From the NCBI RefSeq assembly GCF_018614415.1, contig NZ_JAGGOO010000109.1, positions 1 through 64,000 of the forward strand: 64,000 nt of DNA, given 5' to 3'. A program made the translations under genes and the position numbers. Below are positions 17,273-26,275 of the stretch, piece after piece. Source of the stretch: Streptomyces sp. ISL-12 (lineage in GTDB: Bacteria > Actinomycetota > Actinomycetes > Streptomycetales > Streptomycetaceae). The notes under the pieces are model-generated. The model saw only the letters and a list, made by a program, of their open reading frames with translations. It searched no databases and was not told the DNA's origin. Each line of letters opens with the position of its first letter. Positions within the stretch are counted from its first letter, which is position 1.

Positions 17273-17686
17273 TCAGCCCGCGTTCTCGGCCGGCTCCAGC
17301 CGCAGCGAGATCGAGTTGATGCAGTACCGCTGGTCGGTCGGGGTCGGGTAGCCCTCGCCCTCGAAGACGTGGCCGAGGTGGGAGCCGCAGCGGGCGCAGC
17401 GGACCTCCGTGCGGACCATGCCGTGGGAGCGGTCCTCGATCAGCTCGACCGCGGCGGAGTCCTTCGGGTCGTAGAAGGACGGCCAGCCGCAGTGCGACTC
17501 GAACTTCGTGGTCGAGGTGAACAGTTCCGCTCCGCAGGCGCGGCAGGAGTAGACGCCCTTGGTCTTGGTGTCGGTGTACTCACCCGTGAACGCGGGCTCC
17601 GTGCCGGCCTGCCGCAGGACGGCGTACTCGGCCGGGGACAGCTCCGCGCGCCACTGCTCGTCCGGCTTCTCGACGTCGTACGCCAT
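17273..17686 (-). CDS. msrB: Peptide-methionine (R)-S-oxide reductase MsrB
   Basis: A 137-residue MsrB that repairs methionine-R-sulfoxide in proteins. Both zinc-binding CxxC pairs are present (SCRACG and RCARCG), as are HCGWPSF and the catalytic Cys122 in RYCINS, with GHVFEGEG before it. Length and motif order are complete. ATG 17686. It lies 24 bp downstream of murC on the same strand, an arrangement seen in other streptomycetes, so co-transcription is likely. Confidence 0.97.
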   Translation of the reverse strand: MAYDVEKPDEQWRAELSPAEYAVLRQAGTEPAFTGEYTDTKTKGVYSCRACGAELFTSTTKFESHCGWPSFYDPKDSAAVELIEDRSHGMVRTEVRCARCGSHLGHVFEGEGYPTPTDQRYCINSISLRLEPAENAG

Positions 17687-17710
17687 GAGTGCTCAGCTCC
17701 CCTACTTCTT

Positions 17711-19102
17711 CTACTGCTGCTTGAGACGGTCCAGGATCAGCGGGCCGAGGTCGGTGACGTCGCCCGCGCCCATGGTGAGAACGAGATCACCGGGCCGTGC
17801 CATTCCCGCGACCGCCTCCGGTACCCCGGCCGCCTCGTGCAGCGGGGTGACGTCGGCGCCGGCCGCGCGGGCGGCCTCGACGATCAGGTCGCTGGTGACG
17901 CCGGGGATCGGGTCCTCGCGGGCCGGGTAGATGTCGAGGACCAAGGAGGCGTCGGCGAGGGCGAGCGACTGGCCCATCTCCTTGGCCAGCTCCTGGGTGC
18001 GGGAGAACAGGTGCGGCTGGAAGACGACGAGGATGCGGGCGTCGCCGGCCGCCGCGCGCATCGCCTCCAGGTCGGCGGTCATCTCGGTGGGGTGGTGCGC
18101 GTAGGAGTCGACGACCTGGACGCCGGCCGCCTCGCCCTTGAGCTGGAGCCGCCGCTTCACGCCGGTGTAGGCGGCGAGGGCGGGGGCCAGTTCGGCGGAA
18201 GGGATGCCGAGGACGGCGCCCGCGGCCAGGGCGGCCACCGCGTTGGAGGCGTAGTGGCGGCCGGGGACGGAGACGGTGAAGGTCAGTTCCGTGCCGTCGA
18301 GCGCGACGGTGACCTCGCTCTTCAGTCCCTGCGGGACGACGGAGAGGATGCGGACGTCGGCGTCGGCCGCCTCGCCGTACGTCACCGTGCGCACCGAGCC
18401 GGCCAGGCGGCGGGTCAGTTCGCGGGCGCCCTCGTGGTCGGCGGAGACCACCAGCGTGCCGCCGGGCACGATCCGGCCGGCGAACGTCTCGAAGGACTCG
18501 TGGATCTCGTCCATCGAGGCGTAGTTGGCGTGGTGGTCGAGCTCGACGTTGAGGACGATCGCGACCTCGGGGGCGTACTTGTGGAAGCTGCGGTCGCTTT
18601 CGTCCGCCTCGGCGACGAAGATCTCGCCGTCGCCGTGCAGGGCGTTGGAGCCGGGCGCGTCCAGGTCGCCGCCGATCGCGTACGACGGATCCAGGCCCAG
18701 GTGGGACAGGGCGACCGCCAGCATCGAGGTGGTGGTCGTCTTGCCGTGGGTGCCGGCCACCGCGAGCGGACGCAGGCCGTCCATCAGGGCGGCGAGGGCG
18801 TCGGAGCGGTGGACGACGGGGACGCCCAGCTCGGCGGCGCGGACCAGCTCCGGGTTGTCGGCGCGGATGGCGGAGGAGACGACGACGCAGCTCGCGTCGT
18901 CGGCGAGGTGCGCGGGGGCGTGCCCGATGTGGACGGTGGCGCCCAGCGCGCGCAGCGCCTCGGCGGTCGCGGAGTCCTTCGCGTCGCTGCCGGCCACCTT
19001 GGCGCCGCGCTGGGCGAGGATCTTGGCGATCCCCGACATTCCGGCGCCGCCGATGCCGATGAAGTGCGGTCGGTCCATGGCGGTGGGGAGGCCGGGTGCC
19101 AT
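17711..19102 (-). CDS. murC: UDP-N-acetylmuramate--L-alanine ligase MurC
   Basis: A 463-residue Mur ligase adding the first L-Ala of the peptidoglycan stem peptide. The N-terminal Rossmann segment HFIGIGGAGMSGIAKIL and the ATP loop VAGTHGKTTTTSML are canonical; the central domain has EADESDRSF and HYASNAVAAL, and the C-terminal domain has DSYAHHPTEMTADL. ATG 19102 has GGGAGA upstream. The gene is outside the dcw division cluster, as is usual in Streptomyces, and is followed by msrB. Confidence 0.97.
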   Translation of the reverse strand: MAPGLPTAMDRPHFIGIGGAGMSGIAKILAQRGAKVAGSDAKDSATAEALRALGATVHIGHAPAHLADDASCVVVSSAIRADNPELVRAAELGVPVVHRSDALAALMDGLRPLAVAGTHGKTTTTSMLAVALSHLGLDPSYAIGGDLDAPGSNALHGDGEIFVAEADESDRSFHKYAPEVAIVLNVELDHHANYASMDEIHESFETFAGRIVPGGTLVVSADHEGARELTRRLAGSVRTVTYGEAADADVRILSVVPQGLKSEVTVALDGTELTFTVSVPGRHYASNAVAALAAGAVLGIPSAELAPALAAYTGVKRRLQLKGEAAGVQVVDSYAHHPTEMTADLEAMRAAAGDARILVVFQPHLFSRTQELAKEMGQSLALADASLVLDIYPAREDPIPGVTSDLIVEAARAAGADVTPLHEAAGVPEAVAGMARPGDLVLTMGAGDVTDLGPLILDRLKQQ

Positions 19103-19245
19103 GTTGTCTCCCTGTGCGTGCGGTTCTGTACGTGCCTGTCTGCGCCGGTCAGCCTATGCGGTGCCGGGCGCGGACGCCGACCTGGCCAGGGCACGCCGCG
19201 CAGCCGTGCGCGGCTCCCCGCGCGCCCGCCGACCGGCCGGGGGGC

Positions 19246-19719
19246 TCACGCCTTGCTGTGCGAGAACAGCTTCAGCACCGGCACGCCGACCTTGTGCCGG
19301 GCCCGGGAGGCCCAGTCCCGGTGGAAGAACTCCTCCACGTAGTGCGGGTCGGTCAGGACGATCACCTCGTCGGCGCCGATCTCCTCCACCAGGGTCTTCA
19401 GCGCGTCCAGCGGGTGTTCGTCGATCAGCCGGCCCACCGCCTCGTTGCCCGAGGCGCGCAGCGCGGTGAGGGACACCTCCAGGGCCCGCTGTCCCGTGGT
19501 CAGCGCCTCCTCGCCCTCGGGTGTCTCCCCTTCGCGGACGGCCTCGTCCAGCTCGCCGAGCGCGATGTCGTCGATCGCGCGCAGCAGCCGGTCCGCCTGG
19601 TCGCCGCGCGGCTGGAGCAGCACGTAGAAGGAGACGGCCTCGTCCCCGTGCAAGGTGGTGACGAACTCCACGTCGGCGGACGTCAGGGCCTTCTCGATCA
19701 TCAAAACGCTTGTGAACAC
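19246..19719 (-). CDS. Conserved hypothetical protein, Usp-like C-terminus
   Basis: A 157-residue soluble protein I do not recognise by name. It opens with MIEKALTSADVEFVTTLHGDEAVSFYVLLQP, has an acidic central helix region (LGELDEAVREGETPEGEEAL), and ends with ADEVIVLTDPHYVEEFFHRDW and VGVPVLKLFSH, reminiscent of a universal-stress-like alpha/beta unit. GTG 19719 was selected because AAGGGG lies just upstream; longer starts lack a site. It stands alone 140 bp upstream of murC on the same strand. Function unknown. Confidence 0.82.
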   Translation of the reverse strand: MFTSVLMIEKALTSADVEFVTTLHGDEAVSFYVLLQPRGDQADRLLRAIDDIALGELDEAVREGETPEGEEALTTGQRALEVSLTALRASGNEAVGRLIDEHPLDALKTLVEEIGADEVIVLTDPHYVEEFFHRDWASRARHKVGVPVLKLFSHSKA

Positions 19720-19855
19720 CAGGCGCCCCTTCTCCCTCGCGGGCCCGCGGGCCCCAAACCCTCCGTGAGCCGTGTCCGGCCCTGCCGAAACCATCCTGCC
19801 CCGTGATCGCGCAGGTACTGCCGGAATCAGTGTGCCCGTCCCCAGCTAAGCGGAA

Positions 19856-19867
19856 CGGAATATTCCG
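19856..19867. promoter_or_regulatory. Perfect palindrome CGGAATATTCCG
   Basis: An AT-centred 12-bp perfect palindrome stands out in the GC-rich gap 19720-19895, about 140 bp upstream of the GTG of the Usp-like gene and 30 bp beyond the end of the reductase gene. It could be a regulator site; nothing else supports a specific protein. Confidence 0.35.
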
Positions 19868-19895
19868 ATTATTGCCGCGTCGTATCCACGTCGTG

Positions 19896-20735
<840 letters not shown>

Positions 20736-20772
20736 GCGGTGCAGTGTTCCACGGCATCTACCATGATGAACC

Positions 20773-21903
20773 GTGTCGTCTCCCTCCCCCGCCTCCGGCC
20801 CCGCCGCCTCCGGATCCGCGCCCATAGCGGGCACCGCGGGCACCGCCCCGCTGTCCCTGTGCGCCCGTGAGCCGCACGTCCCCGCCGACCGGCTGGTGGC
20901 CGAGATGGTGCCGCCGCCGCGGTTCGACTCGGTCCGGTTCGACACCTACGTACCGGACCCGAACCAGCCCAGCCAGAGCGAGGCGGTACGGGTGCTGGAG
21001 GGCTTCGCGGCCGGGCTCGGCCAGGCGGCACCGGCGGGCGGCGGCAGGCGCGGTCTGTTCGGTTTCGGGCGGAGCAAGGCGCCGAAGACCCCGGCCGGCC
21101 CGCGCGGCGTCTACCTCGACGGCGGCTACGGCGTCGGCAAGACCCATCTGCTGGCCTCCCTCTGGCACGCCACCGACGCCGAGCCGTCCCGCAAGGCGTT
21201 CGGCACCTTCGTGGAGCTGACCAACCTGGTCGGCGCCCTCGGCTTCCAGCAGACCGTGCGGACGCTGTCCGGGCACCGGCTGCTGTGCATCGACGAGTTC
21301 GAACTGGACGACCCGGGCGACACCGTCCTGGTCTCCAGCCTGCTCTCCCGGCTGGTGGAGGCGGGCGTGGCGCTGGCCGCCACCTCCAACACGCTGCCCG
21401 GCAAGCTCGGTGAGGGCCGGTTCGCGGCGGCCGACTTCCTGCGCGAGATCCAGGGCCTGTCGGCGCACTTCCGCACCCTGCGCATCGACGGCGAGGACTA
21501 CCGCCACCGCGGCCTGCCCGAGGCCCCGGCGCCGTACTCCGACGAGCAGGTCACCCGGGCCGCGCACGCCACCGCCGGCGCCTCCCTGGACGCCTTCCCC
21601 GACCTGCTGGACCACCTGGCCCGGGTCCACCCCAGCCGCTACGGCGCGCTGACCGACGGCCTCGCGGCGGTGTGCCTGACCGGGGTCCGTCCGGTGCCGG
21701 ACCAGTCGACGGCGCTGCGGCTGGTGGTGCTCGCGGACCGGCTGTACGACCGGGAGGTGCCGGTGCTCGCCTCCGGGCTGCCCTTCGACCGGCTGTTCAG
21801 CGAGGACATGCTGAAGGGCGGCTACCGCAAGAAGTACTTCCGGGCGATCTCCCGGCTGACCGCGCTGGCGCGCGACGCGGCACGCCTGGCCGACACCCGC
21901 TGA
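20773..21903 (+). CDS. zapE: AFG1-like ATPase ZapE
   Basis: A 376-residue AAA+-type ATPase of the ZapE/AFG1 family, linked to cell division in proteobacteria. Walker A is GGYGVGKTHLL, Walker B is LLCIDEFELDDPGD, and the sensor segment is ATSNTLPGKLGEG; the C-terminal half has LPFDRLFSEDMLKGGYRKKYFRAISRL-type residues in line with the family. GTG 20773 has no clear ribosome site, but TACCAT (20758-20763) sits at -10 distance, so it may be leaderless. It diverges from the reductase gene with a 37-bp gap. Confidence 0.92.
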   Translation: MSSPSPASGPAASGSAPIAGTAGTAPLSLCAREPHVPADRLVAEMVPPPRFDSVRFDTYVPDPNQPSQSEAVRVLEGFAAGLGQAAPAGGGRRGLFGFGRSKAPKTPAGPRGVYLDGGYGVGKTHLLASLWHATDAEPSRKAFGTFVELTNLVGALGFQQTVRTLSGHRLLCIDEFELDDPGDTVLVSSLLSRLVEAGVALAATSNTLPGKLGEGRFAAADFLREIQGLSAHFRTLRIDGEDYRHRGLPEAPAPYSDEQVTRAAHATAGASLDAFPDLLDHLARVHPSRYGALTDGLAAVCLTGVRPVPDQSTALRLVVLADRLYDREVPVLASGLPFDRLFSEDMLKGGYRKKYFRAISRLTALARDAARLADTR

Positions 21904-21998
21904 GGCGGCGGACCACACCCCCAACCCCCTGAAGTCAAGGGGGCGTTCACGCCAGGCGCCCACTCTTTTCAGGCTCTCCTCAGACACGAAACACCGAA

Positions 21999-22028
21999 TT
22001 AACCCTGCAAAGGACTTTGCTGGGTTAA
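21999..22028. promoter_or_regulatory. 30-bp palindrome upstream of the secreted-protein/carbonic-anhydrase locus
   Basis: Arms TTAACCCTGCAAAG (21999-22012) and CTTTGCTGGGTTAA (22015-22028) are complementary except for one position, with a 2-bp centre. The surrounding gap (21904-22099) is unusually AT-rich for this genome. Two TTGACC motifs (22037-22042, 22048-22053) follow, which may be -35 elements. This looks like an operator at a regulated promoter, though a terminator for zapE is possible. Confidence 0.6.
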
Positions 22029-22099
22029 CGTCTTTCTTGACCAGCCATTGACCAAGTGTTGGTTCTTGTAAAACGTTCGAGGTGAGCGAAGGGGGGCGT

Positions 22100-22501
22100 A
22101 TGCCACGAGGTACGACGGCCAGAACCGTGATCTCACTCCTCGCCGCCGCCCTGCTCACCTTCCAGCTGTTCGCACCCAGCGCGTCCTTCGCAACCGCGCA
22201 CACGAGCCGTGATGTCGTGGCCAACGATCAGTCCGGAACCATCCCCTCCGGATGGGTGGCACGCATCGAGACCGTCACGTGCCACGACGCCGGCCGGCCC
22301 GGGGACCCGACCGGTCCCGCACGGGTCCGCGACCGGCACCGCACCGCCACCGCCCCGGAACCCCGGTCGGCCGAACGGCCGCTCCTGAGGCAGCGCATCC
22401 CGGCCGTCTTCGAGCAGGTCCAGCCCGGCATCGGGCACTCACGTCCGCCGAGACCCTCGGCGGACCGTTCCCCCGCGGCACTCCAGGTGTTCCGCTGCTG
22501 A
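22100..22501 (+). CDS. Small secreted protein of unknown function
   Basis: A 133-residue protein with a convincing Sec signal peptide: basic MPRGTTARTVI, then the hydrophobic core SLLAAALLTFQLFAPSASFA with an ASFA-type cleavage site. The mature part is Arg/Pro-rich and low in complexity, with no known motif. AAGGGGGG upstream of ATG 22100 is a strong ribosome site. It begins 72 bp past a 30-bp palindrome and lies 78 bp upstream of the carbonic anhydrase gene. Beyond the first 45 residues the codon pattern is less typical, so the 3' part could be frame-drifted. Confidence 0.6.
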   Translation: MPRGTTARTVISLLAAALLTFQLFAPSASFATAHTSRDVVANDQSGTIPSGWVARIETVTCHDAGRPGDPTGPARVRDRHRTATAPEPRSAERPLLRQRIPAVFEQVQPGIGHSRPPRPSADRSPAALQVFRC

Positions 22502-22579
22502 CAGTCCGGAGCAGCAGCCCCACCTCTGTCATTGACCGTCCGACGCGCCCCCACTGCGCGCCAGGAGGAAAACACCCTC

Positions 22580-23161
22580 ATGCAACCCCTCATCGACCAC
22601 GCCCGCACGTACGGACAGCGCCCTGAGGAGTTCGCCAGGTACGCCGAAGGCCAGTCCCCCGACGTCCTGTTCATCACCTGCTCCGACTCGCGGGTCGTAC
22701 CCGCGCTGATCACGGGCGCCCGGCCCGGCCAGCTCTTCGAGCTGCGCACCGCGGGCAACGTCGTCCCGCCGTACACCGCGGAGCGCCCCACCGGCGAGGC
22801 GGCCACCATCGAATACGCCGTGCAGGTGCTCGGCGTCGACGACATCGTGGTCTGCGGCCACTCGCACTGCGGCGCCGTCGGCGCGATGGTCCGCGGCGAC
22901 GACCTGACCTCCGTACCGGCCGTACGCGACTGGCTCAGCTACGGCGCGGACCAGCCGAAGTGCTCCGACCCGGCCGACCCGGCGGTCGCCGAGCCCGTGC
23001 AGAACCACGTACTGGCCCAGTTGCTGCGCCTGCGCTCCTACCCGTGCATCGAGCGGCGTCTGGCCGAGGGCAGCCTCCGGCTGCACGGCTGGTACTACGA
23101 GGTGCACACCGGGACCGTGCGCGCGCACCAGGCGGACACCGACACGTTCGACGTCCTGTGA
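22580..23161 (+). CDS. Beta-class carbonic anhydrase
   Basis: A 193-residue zinc enzyme interconverting carbon dioxide and bicarbonate. Zinc ligands and the catalytic dyad are visible: Cys34, Asp36 and Arg38 in TCSDSR, then His and Cys in VCGHSHCGAVG; ELRTAGNVVPPY is also conserved. ATG 22580 has AGGAGG ahead. The stop overlaps the GTG of the SulP gene (GTGA), so the two proteins are produced together and the anhydrase probably supplies bicarbonate for, or works with, the transporter. Confidence 0.96.
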   Translation: MQPLIDHARTYGQRPEEFARYAEGQSPDVLFITCSDSRVVPALITGARPGQLFELRTAGNVVPPYTAERPTGEAATIEYAVQVLGVDDIVVCGHSHCGAVGAMVRGDDLTSVPAVRDWLSYGADQPKCSDPADPAVAEPVQNHVLAQLLRLRSYPCIERRLAEGSLRLHGWYYEVHTGTVRAHQADTDTFDVL

Positions 23162-24693
23162 GCGCCCCCGTGTCCCGAATATCCAAGTACCCGTTCCTGC
23201 GGCAGGACTTCGCCGCCTCCCTCGTCGTGTTCCTGGTCGCCCTGCCGCTGTGCGTGGGCGTGGCCGTCGCCTCCGGCGTCCCGGCCGAACTCGGCCTGAT
23301 CACCGGCATCGTGGGCGGCATCGTCACCGGTCTGCTGCCCGGCAGCAGCCTCCAGGTGTCCGGCCCCGCCGCCGGGCTGACCGTCCTGGTCTACGAGGCC
23401 GTCGACACCTACGGCCTGCCCGCGCTCGGCGTGATCGTGCTGGCGGCCGGGCTGCTCCAGCTCGTCATGGGCGCCCTGAAGCTGGGGCGCTGGTTCCGGG
23501 CCATCTCGCTGTCGGTGGTCGAGGGCATGCTGGCCGGCATCGGGCTCGTCATCATCGCGGGCCAGCTCTATGCGGCGGCGGGCCTGGAGGCGCCCGCCTC
23601 CGGGCTCGGCAAGATCGCCGGGCTGCCGGGGGCGGCGGCCGACGCGTTCGGCTCCACCGAGGCGCTGGCCTCGCTGGCGGTCGGCGCGGGCACCATCGCG
23701 GTGATGGTCGGCTGGAAGAAGCTGCCGAAGCAGGCCCAGACCGTGCCGGGCGCGCTCGCCGCGGTCGTCCTGGCCACGCTCGCCGTCCTCGCCTTCGGGC
23801 TGCCGGTCGCCACGGTCGAGGTCAACGGCCTGTTCGACTCCATCCAGCCGCCCGGCGCCGACGCCTTCGGCGAACTGGCGAGCGTCGGCATCATCGGCAC
23901 GATCATCGCCTTCACCCTGATCGCCTCCGCCGAGAGCCTGTTCAGCGCCGCCGCGGTGGACCGGCTGCACAACGGTCCGCGCACCGAGTACAACAAGGAA
24001 CTGATGGCGCAGGGCGCGGGCAACGCGATCTGCGGAGTGCTCGGCGCGCTGCCGATGACCGCGGTCATCGTGCGCAGCTCGGCCAATGTGAACGCGGGCG
24101 CCAAGACCAAGGCCTCCCGGGTCATGCACGGTGTGTGGCTGCTGCTCTTCGCGGCGCTGCTCCCGGCCGCGCTGGCCTACATCCCGCTGCCCGCGCTGGC
24201 CGGCATCCTGGTCCACGCGGGCTGGAAGCTGATCCCGTTCCGTCCGCTGGTGGCGCTGTGGCGGACGCACCGGGGCGAGGCGCTGATCCTGATCGTCACG
24301 GCCGTGTCGATCGTCGCCGTCAACATGTTCGAGGGCGTGCTGATCGGTCTGGCCCTGTCGGTGGTCAAGACCGCCTGGGATGCCTCGCACCTGAAGACGG
24401 AGATCGTCGACAAGGGCGCCGGTCCCATCCAGGTGTACCTGTCGGGCAACGCCACCTTCCTGCGGCTGCCGAAGATCCTCGACAGCCTGGAGTCCCTCCC
24501 GCAGGACCGGCCCATCGAGCTGGACCTGTCCGGACTGCACCACCTGGACCACGCCTGCCGTACCGCCCTGGAGAACTGGGCCGAGCGGCACAGCGCCACC
24601 GGCACGGATCCGGTGAAGGTGACGGAACCGGCGCAGGTGACGGCACAGGCACAGGTGAAGGAACCGGCTGGGGTGACCGAACCGGCGGGGTGA
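23158..24693 (+). CDS. SulP family anion transporter with STAS domain
   Basis: A 511-residue membrane protein. The start segment KYPFLRQDFAASLVVFLVALPLCVGVA and the region GIVTGLLPGSSLQVSGPAAG are hallmark SulP elements; around ten to twelve hydrophobic segments follow, then a C-terminal STAS domain with PIELDLSGLHHLDHACRTAL. Coupling to a carbonic anhydrase suggests bicarbonate rather than sulfate as substrate, as in BicA-like transporters; this is inference. The last 25 residues are imperfect repeats of a VTEPA-like unit. GTG 23158 overlaps the anhydrase stop; GTG 23170 is possible. Confidence 0.93.
   Translation: MSAPVSRISKYPFLRQDFAASLVVFLVALPLCVGVAVASGVPAELGLITGIVGGIVTGLLPGSSLQVSGPAAGLTVLVYEAVDTYGLPALGVIVLAAGLLQLVMGALKLGRWFRAISLSVVEGMLAGIGLVIIAGQLYAAAGLEAPASGLGKIAGLPGAAADAFGSTEALASLAVGAGTIAVMVGWKKLPKQAQTVPGALAAVVLATLAVLAFGLPVATVEVNGLFDSIQPPGADAFGELASVGIIGTIIAFTLIASAESLFSAAAVDRLHNGPRTEYNKELMAQGAGNAICGVLGALPMTAVIVRSSANVNAGAKTKASRVMHGVWLLLFAALLPAALAYIPLPALAGILVHAGWKLIPFRPLVALWRTHRGEALILIVTAVSIVAVNMFEGVLIGLALSVVKTAWDASHLKTEIVDKGAGPIQVYLSGNATFLRLPKILDSLESLPQDRPIELDLSGLHHLDHACRTALENWAERHSATGTDPVKVTEPAQVTAQAQVKEPAGVTEPAG
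24612..24690. repeat. Imperfect VTEPA-coding repeat at the SulP 3' end
   Basis: The final codons encode a short unit of the form V-[KT]-x-PA repeated about four times (KVTEPA, QVTAQA, QVKEPA, GVTEPA). It forms a low-complexity tail beyond the STAS domain, likely unstructured and variable between strains. Confidence 0.6.
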
Positions 24694-24707
24694 CGTCCGC
24701 CTGAGAC

Positions 24708-24745
24708 GTCCGGGCACTCCACGCGCCCCCGTGGGGTGCCCGGAC
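24708..24745 (+). terminator. Terminator hairpin after the SulP gene
   Basis: Inverted repeat arms at 24708-24723 and 24730-24745 (16 bp, one mismatch) with a 6-bp loop start 15 bp past the SulP stop. There is no T-tract, as is common in high-GC actinobacteria. Confidence 0.65.
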
Positions 24746-24837
24746 ATGCCACCCGCGCCGCACGTGGTTCCCGGGTCTTCTGTGAAGTGATAAACACAGC
24801 GGGTCACAGTCCTGTCCGCCAGCAGGAAGGTTTCCCC

Positions 24838-26244
24838 ATGTCCGTGTCTCCGCGTCCGGCGAACCCTCGTCCGGCGTCCCGACGTGAAGTCCTCGCCCGC
24901 TCCGGTGCCCTGGGAGCGGGCATCGTCTTCTCCGGCGCCCTGACCGAACTCTTCGCCGGCACCGCCGCCGCGCAGTCCCTGGGCCACACCGGGTACGGCC
25001 CGCTGGTCCCCGACCCCGACGGGCTGCTCGACCTGCCCGCCGGCTTCCGCTACCGCGTGCTGTCCCGGGAGGGCGAGCCCCTGCGGTCGGGCGAAGGCCC
25101 GGTCCCCTCGAACCACGACGGCATGTCCGCCTTCCCCGCCGCCCGGGGCCGCGTCCACCTCGTCCGCAACCACGAGAACCGCGCCGACGGCCGCGTCCCC
25201 GTCCCCGCCGTCGAGGGCCTCACCTACGACCCGGCCGGCCAGGGCGGTTGCACGGCGCTGACCCTGGACTCCCGCAACCGGGTGCTGTCCGAACGGGTCG
25301 CGATCGCCGGTACGGCCGTGAACTGCGCGGGCGGGCCCACCCCCTGGCACACCTGGCTGACCTGCGAGGAGACCGAGGACAAGGCAGGCACCGACGGCTA
25401 CACCAAGGACCACGGCTTCGTCTTCGAGGTCGACCCGGCCGACCCGCACCGCACCGGCGCGGTACCGCTGACCGCGCTGGGCCGCTTCCAGCACGAGGCG
25501 GTCGCCGTGGACCCGCGCAGAGGCGTGGTCTACGAGACGGAGGACGCCTTCGAGCACCCCTTCGGCCTCTTCTACCGCTTCCTGCCCGACAAGCCGCTCG
25601 GCGGCACCGGATCGCTGCGCGCGGGCGGCCGGCTCCAGGCGATGCGGGTGCCGGGCGTACCCGACCTGTCCACGGTCCAGGAGACGGGCACGACGTTCGA
25701 CGGCATCGCATGGGTGGACGTCCCCGATCCGCTGGCCGCCGGGACCCCGATCCGCTTCCAGGACTTCGGCCGGGGCGGCATCACCCACGCCCAGAAGCTG
25801 GAGGGCTGCTACTGGGGTGGGCGCTGCGTGTACTTCGTGTCGTCCTTCGCCCGCGGCGCGGACGGCTCGGCGGCCGACCACCACGGCCAGATCTGGCGCT
25901 ACGACCCCGAGCGGCGCCGGCTCACCCTGGTGATCGTCTTCGGCCCGGACACCGACGTACGGCTGCCCGGCGAGTCCCCGGACAACATCTGCCTGGCGCC
26001 CTCCGGCGGCCTGATGGTCTGCGAGGACGGGGGCGGCGCCCAGCACGTCTTCGGGGTGACGCGCAAGGGCGAGGTGTACGCGATGGCCCGCGGCCGGCAG
26101 AACATCGGAACGGCCGGGGAACCCGAGTGGGGCGAGTTCGCCGGCGTGACGTTCTCCCCCGACGGGGACACGATGTACGTCAACTGCTACACGCCGGGGA
26201 CGACGTTCGCGGTGACGGGACCCTGGCGGGCACCCGTCGGGTGA
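24838..26244 (+). CDS. PhoX-like phosphatase (DUF839), Tat-exported
   Basis: A 468-residue secreted PhoX-family protein. The N-terminus has a twin-arginine motif SRREVLARSG and a hydrophobic stretch ending TAAAQS, so it is exported folded through Tat. The PhoX domain begins YGPLVPDPDGLLDLPAGFRYRVLS and includes LVRNHENR, GGCTALTLD, TWLTCEET and LMVCEDGGG; such beta-propeller phosphatases bind Ca/Fe. ATG 24838 is preceded by GGAAGG. It likely releases phosphate from esters outside the cell. No PHO-box-like direct repeats were obvious upstream. Confidence 0.9.
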   Translation: MSVSPRPANPRPASRREVLARSGALGAGIVFSGALTELFAGTAAAQSLGHTGYGPLVPDPDGLLDLPAGFRYRVLSREGEPLRSGEGPVPSNHDGMSAFPAARGRVHLVRNHENRADGRVPVPAVEGLTYDPAGQGGCTALTLDSRNRVLSERVAIAGTAVNCAGGPTPWHTWLTCEETEDKAGTDGYTKDHGFVFEVDPADPHRTGAVPLTALGRFQHEAVAVDPRRGVVYETEDAFEHPFGLFYRFLPDKPLGGTGSLRAGGRLQAMRVPGVPDLSTVQETGTTFDGIAWVDVPDPLAAGTPIRFQDFGRGGITHAQKLEGCYWGGRCVYFVSSFARGADGSAADHHGQIWRYDPERRRLTLVIVFGPDTDVRLPGESPDNICLAPSGGLMVCEDGGGAQHVFGVTRKGEVYAMARGRQNIGTAGEPEWGEFAGVTFSPDGDTMYVNCYTPGTTFAVTGPWRAPVG

Positions 26245-26275
26245 CAGCGGCGCGGCGCGGGGTACCCGGAGCCGC

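Noticed and set aside
17264..19342. 692-codon plus-strand frame over msrB and murC
   Set aside because: Antisense to two enzymes with complete motifs; composition is low-complexity and no family segments are seen.
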